Shown: in pieces, positions 8,255-15,135 of the stretch
How positions within the stretch are numbered: the stretch's first letter is position 1
Layout of the letters: each line of letters begins with the position of its first letter
Assembly (NCBI GenBank): GCA_947174985.1
Contig: CAMWLB010000036.1
Location: forward strand, 1-15,200
Direction: 5' to 3'
Origin: an uncultured Lachnospiraceae bacterium
GTDB taxonomy: Bacteria > Bacillota > Clostridia > Lachnospirales > Lachnospiraceae
Length of the DNA stretch: 15,200 nt
The notes under the pieces: generated by a model
What the model was told of the DNA's origin: nothing
The model's input: only the letters and a program-made list of their open reading frames with translations
The model's database searches: none
Translations under genes and position numbers: made by a program

Positions 8255-10057
8255 ATGCAGAAAACCCATGCTATGGTAAACAATCTTTTGTTCTTAATCA
8301 AAAAGTCTTTTGCATTTGATAAAGGATTGTTTGCTGCACTAATAGTAAGAATTCCTGTTAATATATTAATTCCGCTGATTACTTCATATTTGACAAAATA
8401 TATGACGTCAGTTACGGTAGGACAGACGGAGAGCAGTGCGTTCTTAATCTATGTTCTGTCCTATAGCGGAATGATTTTTGCGTTAACGATAGTGAATAAT
8501 TATGCGGTTGCTAAGATAAAATATGATACGATGTTTGTCCGCCTGCGGTACTTGGGATGTATATCAGAAAAAAACATGGAGGCGGACTATCAAAATGTGG
8601 AAAACCCGTCCGGTCAGCTGCTTGCCCAGAAAGCGAAAAATGCTGTATATTCCAGCAATTCAGGTGCGGAGCAGATGTTTGAGCAGCTTGTGGGTATATT
8701 CTCGTCTGCGTTTGGCTTGTTGATATATTCTGCTATTGTATTTGGCGTTATTCTCTGGGGTATCCCGGTGTTGCTGGCAGCAGGCATTGCGGATTATCTT
8801 GTGGGGGTATACTTTTCCAAATGGCAGCACCGGAACAGGGATAAGTGGACGGAGTATGACCGTCGCCTTAACTATTTGAATAATAAAGCGGGAGATTATC
8901 GTGTAGCAAAGGATATCCGTCTGTTTCATCTTGCGCCATGGCTGGAGGTGATGTATGGTGATTTTTTTCGCAGCCGGGTGTTCTGGTATCGCAGGGAAGA
9001 AAACCACCGCATGGTTATTAACTGGGTGGGGCTGGCTCTTGCTTTTTGTCGGGATGGATTGGTGTATGGAATCCTGATTTATCAGCTATTTGCCAGACAG
9101 ATGGAGGTTTCCTCTTTTATTTTCTACTTTAGTATTATCACCCAATATTCCGTGTGGGTATTTAGCCTTATGAGGAGCTTTGTGGCTTTAAAATTATCCA
9201 GCTATACAGCGGAAGAGATACGGCAGTTTTTGGAGATGCCGGACAGCTTTAACCGCACAGAAGGGCTGCCTGTGCCGGATGAAACCTGTTCCATACAATT
9301 TGACCATGTAGGTTTTCGCTATCCCAATGCGGAGGGGGATACCCTGAGCGACTTGAATTTTACCATTCAGAAAGGGGAGAAAGTGGCTATTGTGGGTGTC
9401 AATGGGGCAGGAAAGACCACGCTGGTGAAACTGCTCTGTGGTTTGTATGCCCCCACGCAGGGCAGAATTCTGGTGAATGGGCATGATATTCGGGACTATA
9501 ACATTGAAGATTATTATTCTCTTTATTCTGTGGTGTTTCAGGACATTTATCTCATGCCGACCACAATCGCCAGAAATGTCGCCTTAGCGGAGGATGAGCA
9601 AATTGACTGGGACAGGCTGCACCGTACTTTGGCGCTTGCCGATCTGGAGAAAAAGGTGGAAAGCCTGCCGGAGAAAGAGAATACGCTGCTGATGAAAGGA
9701 GTTCAGGAAAAGGGGATAGAGCTTTCCGGTGGCGAGAAACAGAAACTTGCACTTGCCAGAGCCCTCTATAAGTATGGGAGGATCGTGGTGTTGGATGAAC
9801 CCACGGCGGCGCTTGACCCGATTGCAGAAAGTGAGATATATGAAAAATACAATGAGATGACTTCAGGGAGGACAGCTGTATTTATTTCCCATCGTCTTGC
9901 CAGTACCCGGTTTTGCAATACGATACTGGTGCTGCAGGATGGAAAGATTGTGGAAAAAGGAAATCATGATCAGTTGATGGAGTGTGGAGGGCAATATGCC
10001 GCTATGTTCGAGATACAGAGTCAATACTACAAGGAGGGGGCGGCAGATGGACAGTAA
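8255..10057 (+). CDS. ABC exporter half-transporter A (membrane domain fused to ATPase)
   Basis: This 600-residue type IV ABC exporter subunit has an N-terminal membrane domain with about six spans (roughly 22-45, 62-84, 145-168, 168-188, 253-278 and 285-310). A nucleotide-binding domain follows from about 345 to 590: Walker A GVNGAGKT (381-388), Q-loop Q429, signature SGGE (491-494), Walker B VVLDE (511-515) and switch H546. All catalytic residues are present. There is no N-terminal C39 peptidase domain, so it is not a peptide-processing exporter. The ATG at 8255 has a GAGGGTGAG Shine-Dalgarno (8241-8249). Its end overlaps the next exporter gene by 11 bases, so the products probably form a heterodimer. 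The first 250 or so bases are much more AT-rich than the rest. The substrate is unknown; peptides, lantibiotics, lipids and drugs are all possible for this class. Confidence 0.93.
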   Translation: MQKTHAMVNNLLFLIKKSFAFDKGLFAALIVRIPVNILIPLITSYLTKYMTSVTVGQTESSAFLIYVLSYSGMIFALTIVNNYAVAKIKYDTMFVRLRYLGCISEKNMEADYQNVENPSGQLLAQKAKNAVYSSNSGAEQMFEQLVGIFSSAFGLLIYSAIVFGVILWGIPVLLAAGIADYLVGVYFSKWQHRNRDKWTEYDRRLNYLNNKAGDYRVAKDIRLFHLAPWLEVMYGDFFRSRVFWYRREENHRMVINWVGLALAFCRDGLVYGILIYQLFARQMEVSSFIFYFSIITQYSVWVFSLMRSFVALKLSSYTAEEIRQFLEMPDSFNRTEGLPVPDETCSIQFDHVGFRYPNAEGDTLSDLNFTIQKGEKVAIVGVNGAGKTTLVKLLCGLYAPTQGRILVNGHDIRDYNIEDYYSLYSVVFQDIYLMPTTIARNVALAEDEQIDWDRLHRTLALADLEKKVESLPEKENTLLMKGVQEKGIELSGGEKQKLALARALYKYGRIVVLDEPTAALDPIAESEIYEKYNEMTSGRTAVFISHRLASTRFCNTILVLQDGKIVEKGNHDQLMECGGQYAAMFEIQSQYYKEGAADGQ

Positions 10058-11918
10058 AAAGAAAAAGCTAAAAACCATCGTTCGGGGCATGCAGCTCATT
10101 GAGAGTTTGTCGCCGCACTTTATGCTGTGCTGCATTGGTCAGGCGGTTCTAAAAGCATTGTCTCCATTTATCAATATATATCTGTCAGCAGAGATGATTA
10201 ACAATCTTCTGGGCGGGCAGAGCATGGAACATATGCTGATTCTCGTGTTGTTGATGGTGGTATTGAATCTGGTCTGTCAGGGTCTGGGCGCTCTGATGGA
10301 CAGACTGGTGAGTGTGAAACAAAATGTTTTGAGCACACAGTATAATTGGACTTTGAATAAGAAAATGATGGAGTTTTCCTATGCGGACGTGGAGAGCCAT
10401 GCTGTCCAGGCGTTGCGGGAGAAAATCCGGCAGATGGAACAGGTGAACAATATGGGATTGTGGAATCTGGTCTTTCCTGTCAGGACGGTAATTCAAAGTA
10501 TTTTCAGCATTCTTTTTGCCTTTTCCATATTCTGTTCTGTATTTTTCCAAAAAGGGGACGGAAACAGCGGCAGCGTTTTGACGGACTTTTTCTGTTCACC
10601 ATGGGCATCGGCGATACTGGCGGTGCTGATTTTGGCAAATATTTTGGTCAGCCTGTGGGCGGTTTCCCAATCCACGAAAAAGGTATATGACGCTTATGCC
10701 GGTTTGGTGCCGCTGAATCAGGTATATACCTATTATCTGGAGAATTACATTGATACCTACCATTCAGGGAAAGATATACGGCTCTACCGTCAGGGGAATT
10801 TGATTCGCAGGGAAATGGAGCATTTGCTGGAAAATGGCCGGACACCCATGAAAAGACTGAAAGCAATTGAATTCAAATATAACGGTCTGGGAGCACTGGC
10901 GGGTTTTATCATGAATTTGTTTATATACCTGACTGTGGGTCTGAGGACACTGGCGGGGCTTTTCTCAGCGGGGAGTATTGTACAGTACATAGGGGGAATT
11001 AGTCAATTTATTACAGGCTTTACCACGTTGTCGGGGCAGCTTACACTGCTTGGGGCCAACGTGGAAGCGCTGGATGTGGTTCTACAATATTTGAATATAG
11101 GAGGATTACAGGAATACAAGGGGCAAAGGGATCAGGGAGTTCCTGAAAGATTGCAGTCAGAGAAGCTTTCGGAAATGATGGAGATACAATTCCGCAATGT
11201 ATCTTTTGCTTATCCTGACACTGACAGGAAAGTGCTGGAGAATCTGTCTTTTACAATCAGAGCCGGTGAAAAGCTGGCAGTGGTGGGCGTAAACGGCAGC
11301 GGCAAGACCACAATGATCAAACTACTCTGCCGCCTGTATGATGTCGATGAGGGGGAAATACTGATGAATGGTATTGATATCAGAGAAGTTGACAGCCAGG
11401 CCTGGCAGGAGCTGTTTGGGGTGGTTTTTCAGGATTTTCAGCTATTTCCCTTTGGATTGGGACAGAATCTGTCAGGTAGTGTGGAATATGACGTCGACAG
11501 GGCGAGAACTGCTTTAGAAGAGGCGGGTTTTGGAATGCGGTCGGGCGGTATGGATATGGAAACCTCTCTTTACAAGGATTTTGATCCATCGGGCGTGGAG
11601 ATTTCCGGTGGAGAGGCTCAGAAAATTGCCATAGCCAGAGCACTTTATAGGCAGGCCCCTGTTCTGATATTGGATGAGCCAACGGCGGCGCTTGACCCGC
11701 AGGCAGAATATGAGGTCTATAAGAATCTTAATCATGTTTCTGAGAACAGGACGGCTATTTTTATTTCTCATAGAATGTCCTCCTGTAGATTTTGCGACAG
11801 GATTCTGGTATTCGATGAAGGGCGGTTGATTCAGGAGGGAAGTCATGAGGAACTGCTTGGGGACATAAATGGGAAATACTATCAACTGTGGCGGTCTCAG
11901 GAGCAGTATTATCAATAA
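10047..11918 (+). CDS. ABC exporter half-transporter B (membrane domain fused to ATPase)
   Basis: This 623-residue partner of the preceding exporter gene has the same order: a membrane domain (about 1-345) and an ATPase domain (about 375-615). Motifs are Walker A GVNGSGKT (414-421), Q-loop Q462, signature SGGE (520-523), Walker B LILDE (540-544) and switch H575. Both partners keep an intact Walker B glutamate and signature, so the pair shows no obvious degenerate ATP site. The chosen ATG is preceded by AGGAGG (10032-10037), 9 bases away, and begins MDSKKKKLK before the first hydrophobic stretch. The frame is open 21 codons further upstream, but those codons lie deep inside gene A and have no ribosome site. 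The 11-base overlap indicates coupled translation. Both proteins end in a similar Gln/Tyr-rich tail (SQYYKEG, EQYYQ), consistent with ancient duplication. No terminator is evident after the gene. Confidence 0.92.
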   Translation: MDSKKKKLKTIVRGMQLIESLSPHFMLCCIGQAVLKALSPFINIYLSAEMINNLLGGQSMEHMLILVLLMVVLNLVCQGLGALMDRLVSVKQNVLSTQYNWTLNKKMMEFSYADVESHAVQALREKIRQMEQVNNMGLWNLVFPVRTVIQSIFSILFAFSIFCSVFFQKGDGNSGSVLTDFFCSPWASAILAVLILANILVSLWAVSQSTKKVYDAYAGLVPLNQVYTYYLENYIDTYHSGKDIRLYRQGNLIRREMEHLLENGRTPMKRLKAIEFKYNGLGALAGFIMNLFIYLTVGLRTLAGLFSAGSIVQYIGGISQFITGFTTLSGQLTLLGANVEALDVVLQYLNIGGLQEYKGQRDQGVPERLQSEKLSEMMEIQFRNVSFAYPDTDRKVLENLSFTIRAGEKLAVVGVNGSGKTTMIKLLCRLYDVDEGEILMNGIDIREVDSQAWQELFGVVFQDFQLFPFGLGQNLSGSVEYDVDRARTALEEAGFGMRSGGMDMETSLYKDFDPSGVEISGGEAQKIAIARALYRQAPVLILDEPTAALDPQAEYEVYKNLNHVSENRTAIFISHRMSSCRFCDRILVFDEGRLIQEGSHEELLGDINGKYYQLWRSQEQYYQ

Positions 11919-11926
11919 GTGATGTT

Positions 11927-11976
11927 AAAAAATTTTTTCTATTTTTCTTGCTTATTATCGGACAATGTGCTAAAAT
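11927..11976 (+). promoter_or_regulatory. Sigma-A promoter with extended -10 and A/T tract, for the ABC-2 operon
   Basis: TTGCTT (11948-11953) and TAAAAT (11971-11976) are separated by exactly 17 bases. TGC directly before the -10 gives an extended -10. Just upstream lies an A6T6 tract (11927-11938) in the position of an UP element. Transcription would start near 11982, leaving a leader of about 150 nt before the ATG at 12131. Confidence 0.75.
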
Positions 11977-11980
11977 TTAA

Positions 11981-12096
11981 GTTCCCACGAAAGTGGACAA
12001 CTGAATATTTTACCTTCGGTATCCGGCTGGCTCAATCCAGCGGAACCAGACCGACTTGGCAAGATATGAAAGGATTGGTTTGCATCGCAAAGCAAT
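11981..12096 (+). promoter_or_regulatory. Structured 5' leader (four hairpins) of the ABC-2 operon
   Basis: Four hairpins can be read in order. First, CCAC-GAAA-GTGG (11985-11996), a GNRA-type tetraloop, with outer GTT/AAC pairs reaching 11981 and 12001. Second, TACC-TTC-GGTA (12011-12021). Third, TCCGGCTGG (12022-12030) pairs with CCAGCGGA (12037-12044) with one bulged G. Fourth, ATTG-G-TTTGC pairs with GCAAA-G-CAAT (12074-12096) around an ATC loop. No T-run follows, so this is not a terminator, and the ribosome site at 12117-12122 lies just after the last hairpin. It does not match any riboswitch class I can recall from sequence. It could be a ligand-binding RNA, a protein-binding leader or a stabilising 5' structure. 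Confidence 0.5.
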
Positions 12097-12130
12097 TAAC
12101 AAGAAGTATAACTACCAGGAGGAAGCAACG

Positions 12131-12949
12131 ATGATTACGATGGAAGGCATCTGCAAATCGTACAGGATTGCAAAAAGAAACGCAGGGCTGAAAGAGGCCT
12201 GCAAGTCTCTGTTTCACAGAGAAAACGAGACGATTGAGGCTTTATCGGACGTAAGCTTTACCATTGAGGACGGCGAGATGGTAGGCTATATCGGTCCGAA
12301 CGGAGCGGGCAAAAGCTCCACAATCAAAATTCTGAGCGGCATTTTAACACCGGACAGCGGAAGCTGTATTGTCAATGGGCGCACGCCATGGAAAGACCGG
12401 ATTGCCCACGTAAGGGAAATCGGCGTGGTGTTCGGACAGCGCTCGCAGCTATGGTGGGATATTCCCGTTATCGATTCTTTTGAGCTGATAAAAGAAATTT
12501 ATTCTGTCGAGACTCACGACTATCATCACAATTTAGAAGAACTAACTGAAATGTTAAATCTGAAGGAGCTTTTGAGAACTCCGGTCAGGCAGCTATCCTT
12601 AGGGCAGCGTATGCGGTGCGAGATAGCGGCATCGCTTTTACATAACCCGGGGATTTTGTTTTTGGACGAGCCGACCATAGGGCTTGACGCGGTATCCAAG
12701 CTGGCTGTGCGGGATTTTATCAAAAAGCGGAACAGGGAGTATGGGACCACGGTTATCCTGACGACCCATGACATGCAGGATATTGCGGCTTTGACTAACA
12801 GAGTCATTTTGATTGGCAAAGGAAGGCTCCTCTTGGACGGGACGCTTGATACCCTGCGGCAGCAGGCGGCGGATTTGGAAGGCGGGGAGCCTTCGGAGGA
12901 GCTTGATAAAATTGTGGCGAAGCTCTACCGCGGTCTAGACATTCTGTAG
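12131..12949 (+). CDS. ABC-2 transporter ATPase, viologen-exporter-like family (COG4586-type)
   Basis: The 272-residue cytoplasmic ATPase powers the two permeases encoded next. Motifs: Walker A GPNGAGKSS (about 55-63), the family-typical Q-loop FGQRSQLWWD (101-110), signature LSLGQRMR (155-162), Walker B ILFLDE (175-180) and switch H213 in TTHDMQD. The long segment before Walker A (AGLKEACKSLFHRENETIEAL) is also typical of COG4586 proteins. The family usually runs to about 320-330 residues; here the section after GTLDTLRQQ is short and goes almost directly to LDKIVAKLYRGLDIL, so the C-terminal accessory subdomain appears missing or reduced. The frame is open upstream to a TTG at 12056, but AGGAGG at 12117-12122, 8 bases before the ATG, decides the start. 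Cyanobacterial relatives export methyl viologen. The substrate here is unknown. Confidence 0.92.
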   Translation: MITMEGICKSYRIAKRNAGLKEACKSLFHRENETIEALSDVSFTIEDGEMVGYIGPNGAGKSSTIKILSGILTPDSGSCIVNGRTPWKDRIAHVREIGVVFGQRSQLWWDIPVIDSFELIKEIYSVETHDYHHNLEELTEMLNLKELLRTPVRQLSLGQRMRCEIAASLLHNPGILFLDEPTIGLDAVSKLAVRDFIKKRNREYGTTVILTTHDMQDIAALTNRVILIGKGRLLLDGTLDTLRQQAADLEGGEPSEELDKIVAKLYRGLDIL

Positions 12950-12959
12950 GAGGGTTACA

Positions 12960-13766
12960 ATGAAAAAGTATATTTCTTTTTTTAAGATACGTTTTCAGGT
13001 GGGGCTGCAGTACCGTTCTGCGTCGATTGCCGCCCTGACAACCCAGTTTTTATGGGGAATTATGGAATGTGCCGCTTACCGTGCCATCTATATGTCGTCC
13101 GGGATGGAGCCGCCCATGGAATTTTCGGCGCTGGTGTCCTATATCTGGCTGAAGGAGGCATTTCTTGCCATGTTCAACACGTGGGTTACGACGGACGGCG
13201 ATATTTTTACCGTCATTATGAATGGCGACGTTGCCTATGAACTGTGCAGGCCGGTATCCCTTTATCGCATGTGGTTTGCAAAAAGTGTGGGGGGAAGATG
13301 TGCGACGGCAGCGCTGAAATGCGTACCGATTATAGCTGTGTCCGTTTTGCTGCCGCGCCCATACAGGCTGTCGCCGCCGCGGGACTTAGTGGCATTTTGC
13401 TTCTTTCTCCTTACCCTGTTTCTTGGGCTGTTTGTCACGGTGGCGTTCTGTATGGTGGTTTATGCCATTACACTTTTTACCATATCGCCGCAGGGACTCC
13501 GGGCGGTGTTGACCGGAGCAGTCGAGTTTCTTTCCGGCGCTGTCATCCCGTTTCCCTTTATCCCGCAGCCGGTGCGGGGTGTGCTGGAACTGCTCCCGTT
13601 CGGTTCCATGCACAATGTGGCGCTGCGCGTCTACAGCGGTAGTCTGGCGGGCGGGGAAATGCTGCGCGCCGTGGCCTTGCAGGTGTTTTGGATTGTGGCG
13701 CTTGTCCTCTTGGGGAAAGCCATATGCCGGACTGCGGAGCGGAGAATTGTGGTACAAGGCGGCTAA
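12960..13766 (+). CDS. ABC-2 family permease 1 (COG4587-like)
   Basis: This 268-residue integral membrane protein is very probably one half of the channel driven by the ATPase encoded just before it. After a short basic N-terminus (MKKYISFFKIRF) there are about six hydrophobic segments, near 22-45, 60-75, 115-130, 142-175, 180-200 and 235-255. Family-type motifs are MNGDVAYELCRPVSLY (about 87-102) in the cytoplasmic loop and LLPFGSMHNVALRVYSG near 209-225. The ribosome site AGGAGG (12948-12953) overlaps the ATPase stop codon, so the genes are tightly coupled. The gene is GC-rich (a 60-base spot count at 13321-13380 gives 38 G+C), like gltBD and unlike the two-component operon. Specificity cannot be read from the sequence. 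Confidence 0.88.
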   Translation: MKKYISFFKIRFQVGLQYRSASIAALTTQFLWGIMECAAYRAIYMSSGMEPPMEFSALVSYIWLKEAFLAMFNTWVTTDGDIFTVIMNGDVAYELCRPVSLYRMWFAKSVGGRCATAALKCVPIIAVSVLLPRPYRLSPPRDLVAFCFFLLTLFLGLFVTVAFCMVVYAITLFTISPQGLRAVLTGAVEFLSGAVIPFPFIPQPVRGVLELLPFGSMHNVALRVYSGSLAGGEMLRAVALQVFWIVALVLLGKAICRTAERRIVVQGG

Positions 13767-13793
13767 ATGTGAAGAGAATTGGAGATGAATGAA

Positions 13794-14582
13794 ATGAGAA
13801 AGGGTATTTTAATTTATGGCAGATATGTTTCTGTTGTTTTGCGGAGCGCCATGCAGTACCGGCTTTCCTTTTTTCTGATGGCGGCGGGGCGGTTTCTGAT
13901 TGCGTTTAACGGTTTTCTTGGCATTTACTTTTTGTTTTCCGGTTTTTCTGAGGTGAAGGGCTATACCTATGGGGAGATTCTGCTTTGCTTTTCTATTATG
14001 CAGTTATCGTTTTCACTGGCAGAGTGCTGCGCGAACGGCTTCAAGAAATTTTCGGGTACGGTCAAGAGGGGAGAGTTTGACAGGATGCTGGTGCGTCCCG
14101 TCAGTCCCATGCTGCAGGTTTTGGGAAGCGGATTTGAACTGGGGCGGATTGCGCCCGCACTGACAGGTGTTATGGTGCTCTTTATCGGGATAAAAAACTG
14201 TAGCGTGGATTGGACGATAGGCAGAACGGCGGCATTGTTTCTTATGCTTTTAGGCGGTATCTTTTTGTTTGCCGGACTCTTTATGATAGAAGCTGCGGTC
14301 TGTTTTTTTTCCATCGAAAATACCGAATGTATGAATGTGCTGACCTATGGGGCAAAGGAACACGGCAAATATCCCATCGATATCTATGGCAAGGGACTTA
14401 TGCGCTTTTGTACCTATGTGATTCCCTATACGATGGTGCAGTATTATCCGCTGCAATACCTGCTTGGAAAGACGGATAACTGCTTCTATGCGCTCTATCC
14501 TCTGGGCGTTACCGTCTTTGTGCTGCTCTGTTACCTGCTCTGGCGCGTCGGCGTCAGGCATTATAAGTCAACCGGCTCTTAA
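13794..14582 (+). CDS. ABC-2 family permease 2 (COG3694-like)
   Basis: This 262-residue membrane protein is the second permease of the ABC-2 operon. It has about six hydrophobic segments. Two motifs mark the family: RGEFDRMLVRPVSPMLQVLG in the loop after the second or third span, and YPIDIYGKGLMRFCTYVIPY followed by MVQYYPLQYLLGK near the C-terminus. These match the COG3694 partner that normally accompanies COG4586/COG4587 genes. The start is uncertain: ATG 13794 has GGAG (13781-13784) 9 bases upstream, while ATG 13785 abuts that GGAG and TTG 13779 overlaps it, so 13794 is preferred. Only 27 bases separate it from permease 1. No terminator is visible after the stop. It is the last gene of the operon before the AT-rich XRE unit. 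Confidence 0.87.
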   Translation: MRKGILIYGRYVSVVLRSAMQYRLSFFLMAAGRFLIAFNGFLGIYFLFSGFSEVKGYTYGEILLCFSIMQLSFSLAECCANGFKKFSGTVKRGEFDRMLVRPVSPMLQVLGSGFELGRIAPALTGVMVLFIGIKNCSVDWTIGRTAALFLMLLGGIFLFAGLFMIEAAVCFFSIENTECMNVLTYGAKEHGKYPIDIYGKGLMRFCTYVIPYTMVQYYPLQYLLGKTDNCFYALYPLGVTVFVLLCYLLWRVGVRHYKSTGS

Positions 14583-14686
14583 AGAGAGGCAGGCGGGCCG
14601 GACAGGAAAAATCGGAAAAGAGAACTGCAAAGTGAGCAAAATAGATACTTATGGAAATGAAATTAACAAAAATGGTAACCATATTA

Positions 14687-14715
14687 TTGACCGGAATAAA
14701 AACAAAGAATATAAT
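14687..14715 (+). promoter_or_regulatory. Near-consensus sigma-A promoter of the XRE gene
   Basis: TTGACC (14687-14692), a 17-base spacer, then a perfect TATAAT (14710-14715). Transcription would begin near 14722, about 36 bases before the ATG at 14758 and just ahead of the AGGAGG ribosome site at 14745-14750. This supports the downstream start of the XRE gene. Confidence 0.82.
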
Positions 14716-14757
14716 GTAAATGGGAAAAGGGGAATTGACTTGTCAGGAGGACGAATT

Positions 14758-15135
14758 ATGGTGGATATGAATATGGTTATAGCAAATAATATTTTGAATT
14801 GTTTGAAAAAACAGAATAAAAAACAAACGGATATGGCTGAAGGAATTGGGACAACAAAACAAACTGTAAATAAGATGCTGAATGGTTCACGGATGATTAA
14901 TGCAATCGAACTTAAAATGATTGCGGATTTTTTTGGTGTAAAAATGGAAGAACTGACTAAGCTGCCGGAAGCGATACAGGAAGAAAATGTTGTTCATGCT
15001 TTTATGGGTAAGGTTGCATCGCAACAGGCAAAAGATGCTCTGGCGATTGCGGATAAGCTGTCAGATATGATTCTCTTTCATAGCCGTGTACGAGAGAATG
15101 GAGCGCTTATGATGGAAGCTTGGGAGGATGATTAA
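14758..15135 (+). CDS. XRE-family helix-turn-helix regulator (antitoxin-like)
   Basis: The small 125-residue cytoplasmic DNA-binding protein has an HTH_3/XRE domain at about 8-66. It shows KKQTDMAEGIGTTKQTVNKMLNGSRMI, the usual helix-turn-helix pattern, then LKMIADFFGVKMEELTKLP. The C-terminal 55 residues are mostly helical and could bind a partner or form dimers. AGGAGG at 14745-14750, 7 bases before the ATG, and the promoter at 14687-14715 fix the start. The same frame is open far upstream into the permease gene (back to 14464) but has no matching ribosome site. The stop overlaps the next start (TAATG), so the next product is probably co-made. Known relatives act as antitoxins or as repressors of phages and integrative elements, often beside an ImmA/IrrE metalloprotease. 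Which applies here is not decidable from the window. The coding region is AT-rich. Confidence 0.88.
   Translation: MVDMNMVIANNILNCLKKQNKKQTDMAEGIGTTKQTVNKMLNGSRMINAIELKMIADFFGVKMEELTKLPEAIQEENVVHAFMGKVASQQAKDALAIADKLSDMILFHSRVRENGALMMEAWEDD

Noticed and set aside
8211..8279. Small + strand frame (MPQKRVVSIREG...) overlapping the exporter A start, considered as a possible signal peptide gene
   Set aside because: It has no ribosome site, overlaps the true start of the exporter gene in another frame, and shows no double-glycine, Agr-like or RiPP leader pattern.
10047..11918. Idea that exporter B carries a degenerate ATP site, as in many heterodimeric exporters
   Set aside because: Walker A, signature SGGE, the Walker B glutamate and the switch histidine are all intact in both partners.
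11927..11938. A6T6 palindrome after exporter B, considered as a terminator
   Set aside because: It is a pure A-T stem with no loop, which would not terminate. It is better read as an UP-element-like tract for the promoter at 11948-11976.
11981..12096. Assignment of the leader to guanidine, c-di-GMP, T-box, SAM, TPP or glycine riboswitch classes
   Set aside because: The hallmark conserved segments of these classes, as I remember them, are absent. I left it unnamed.
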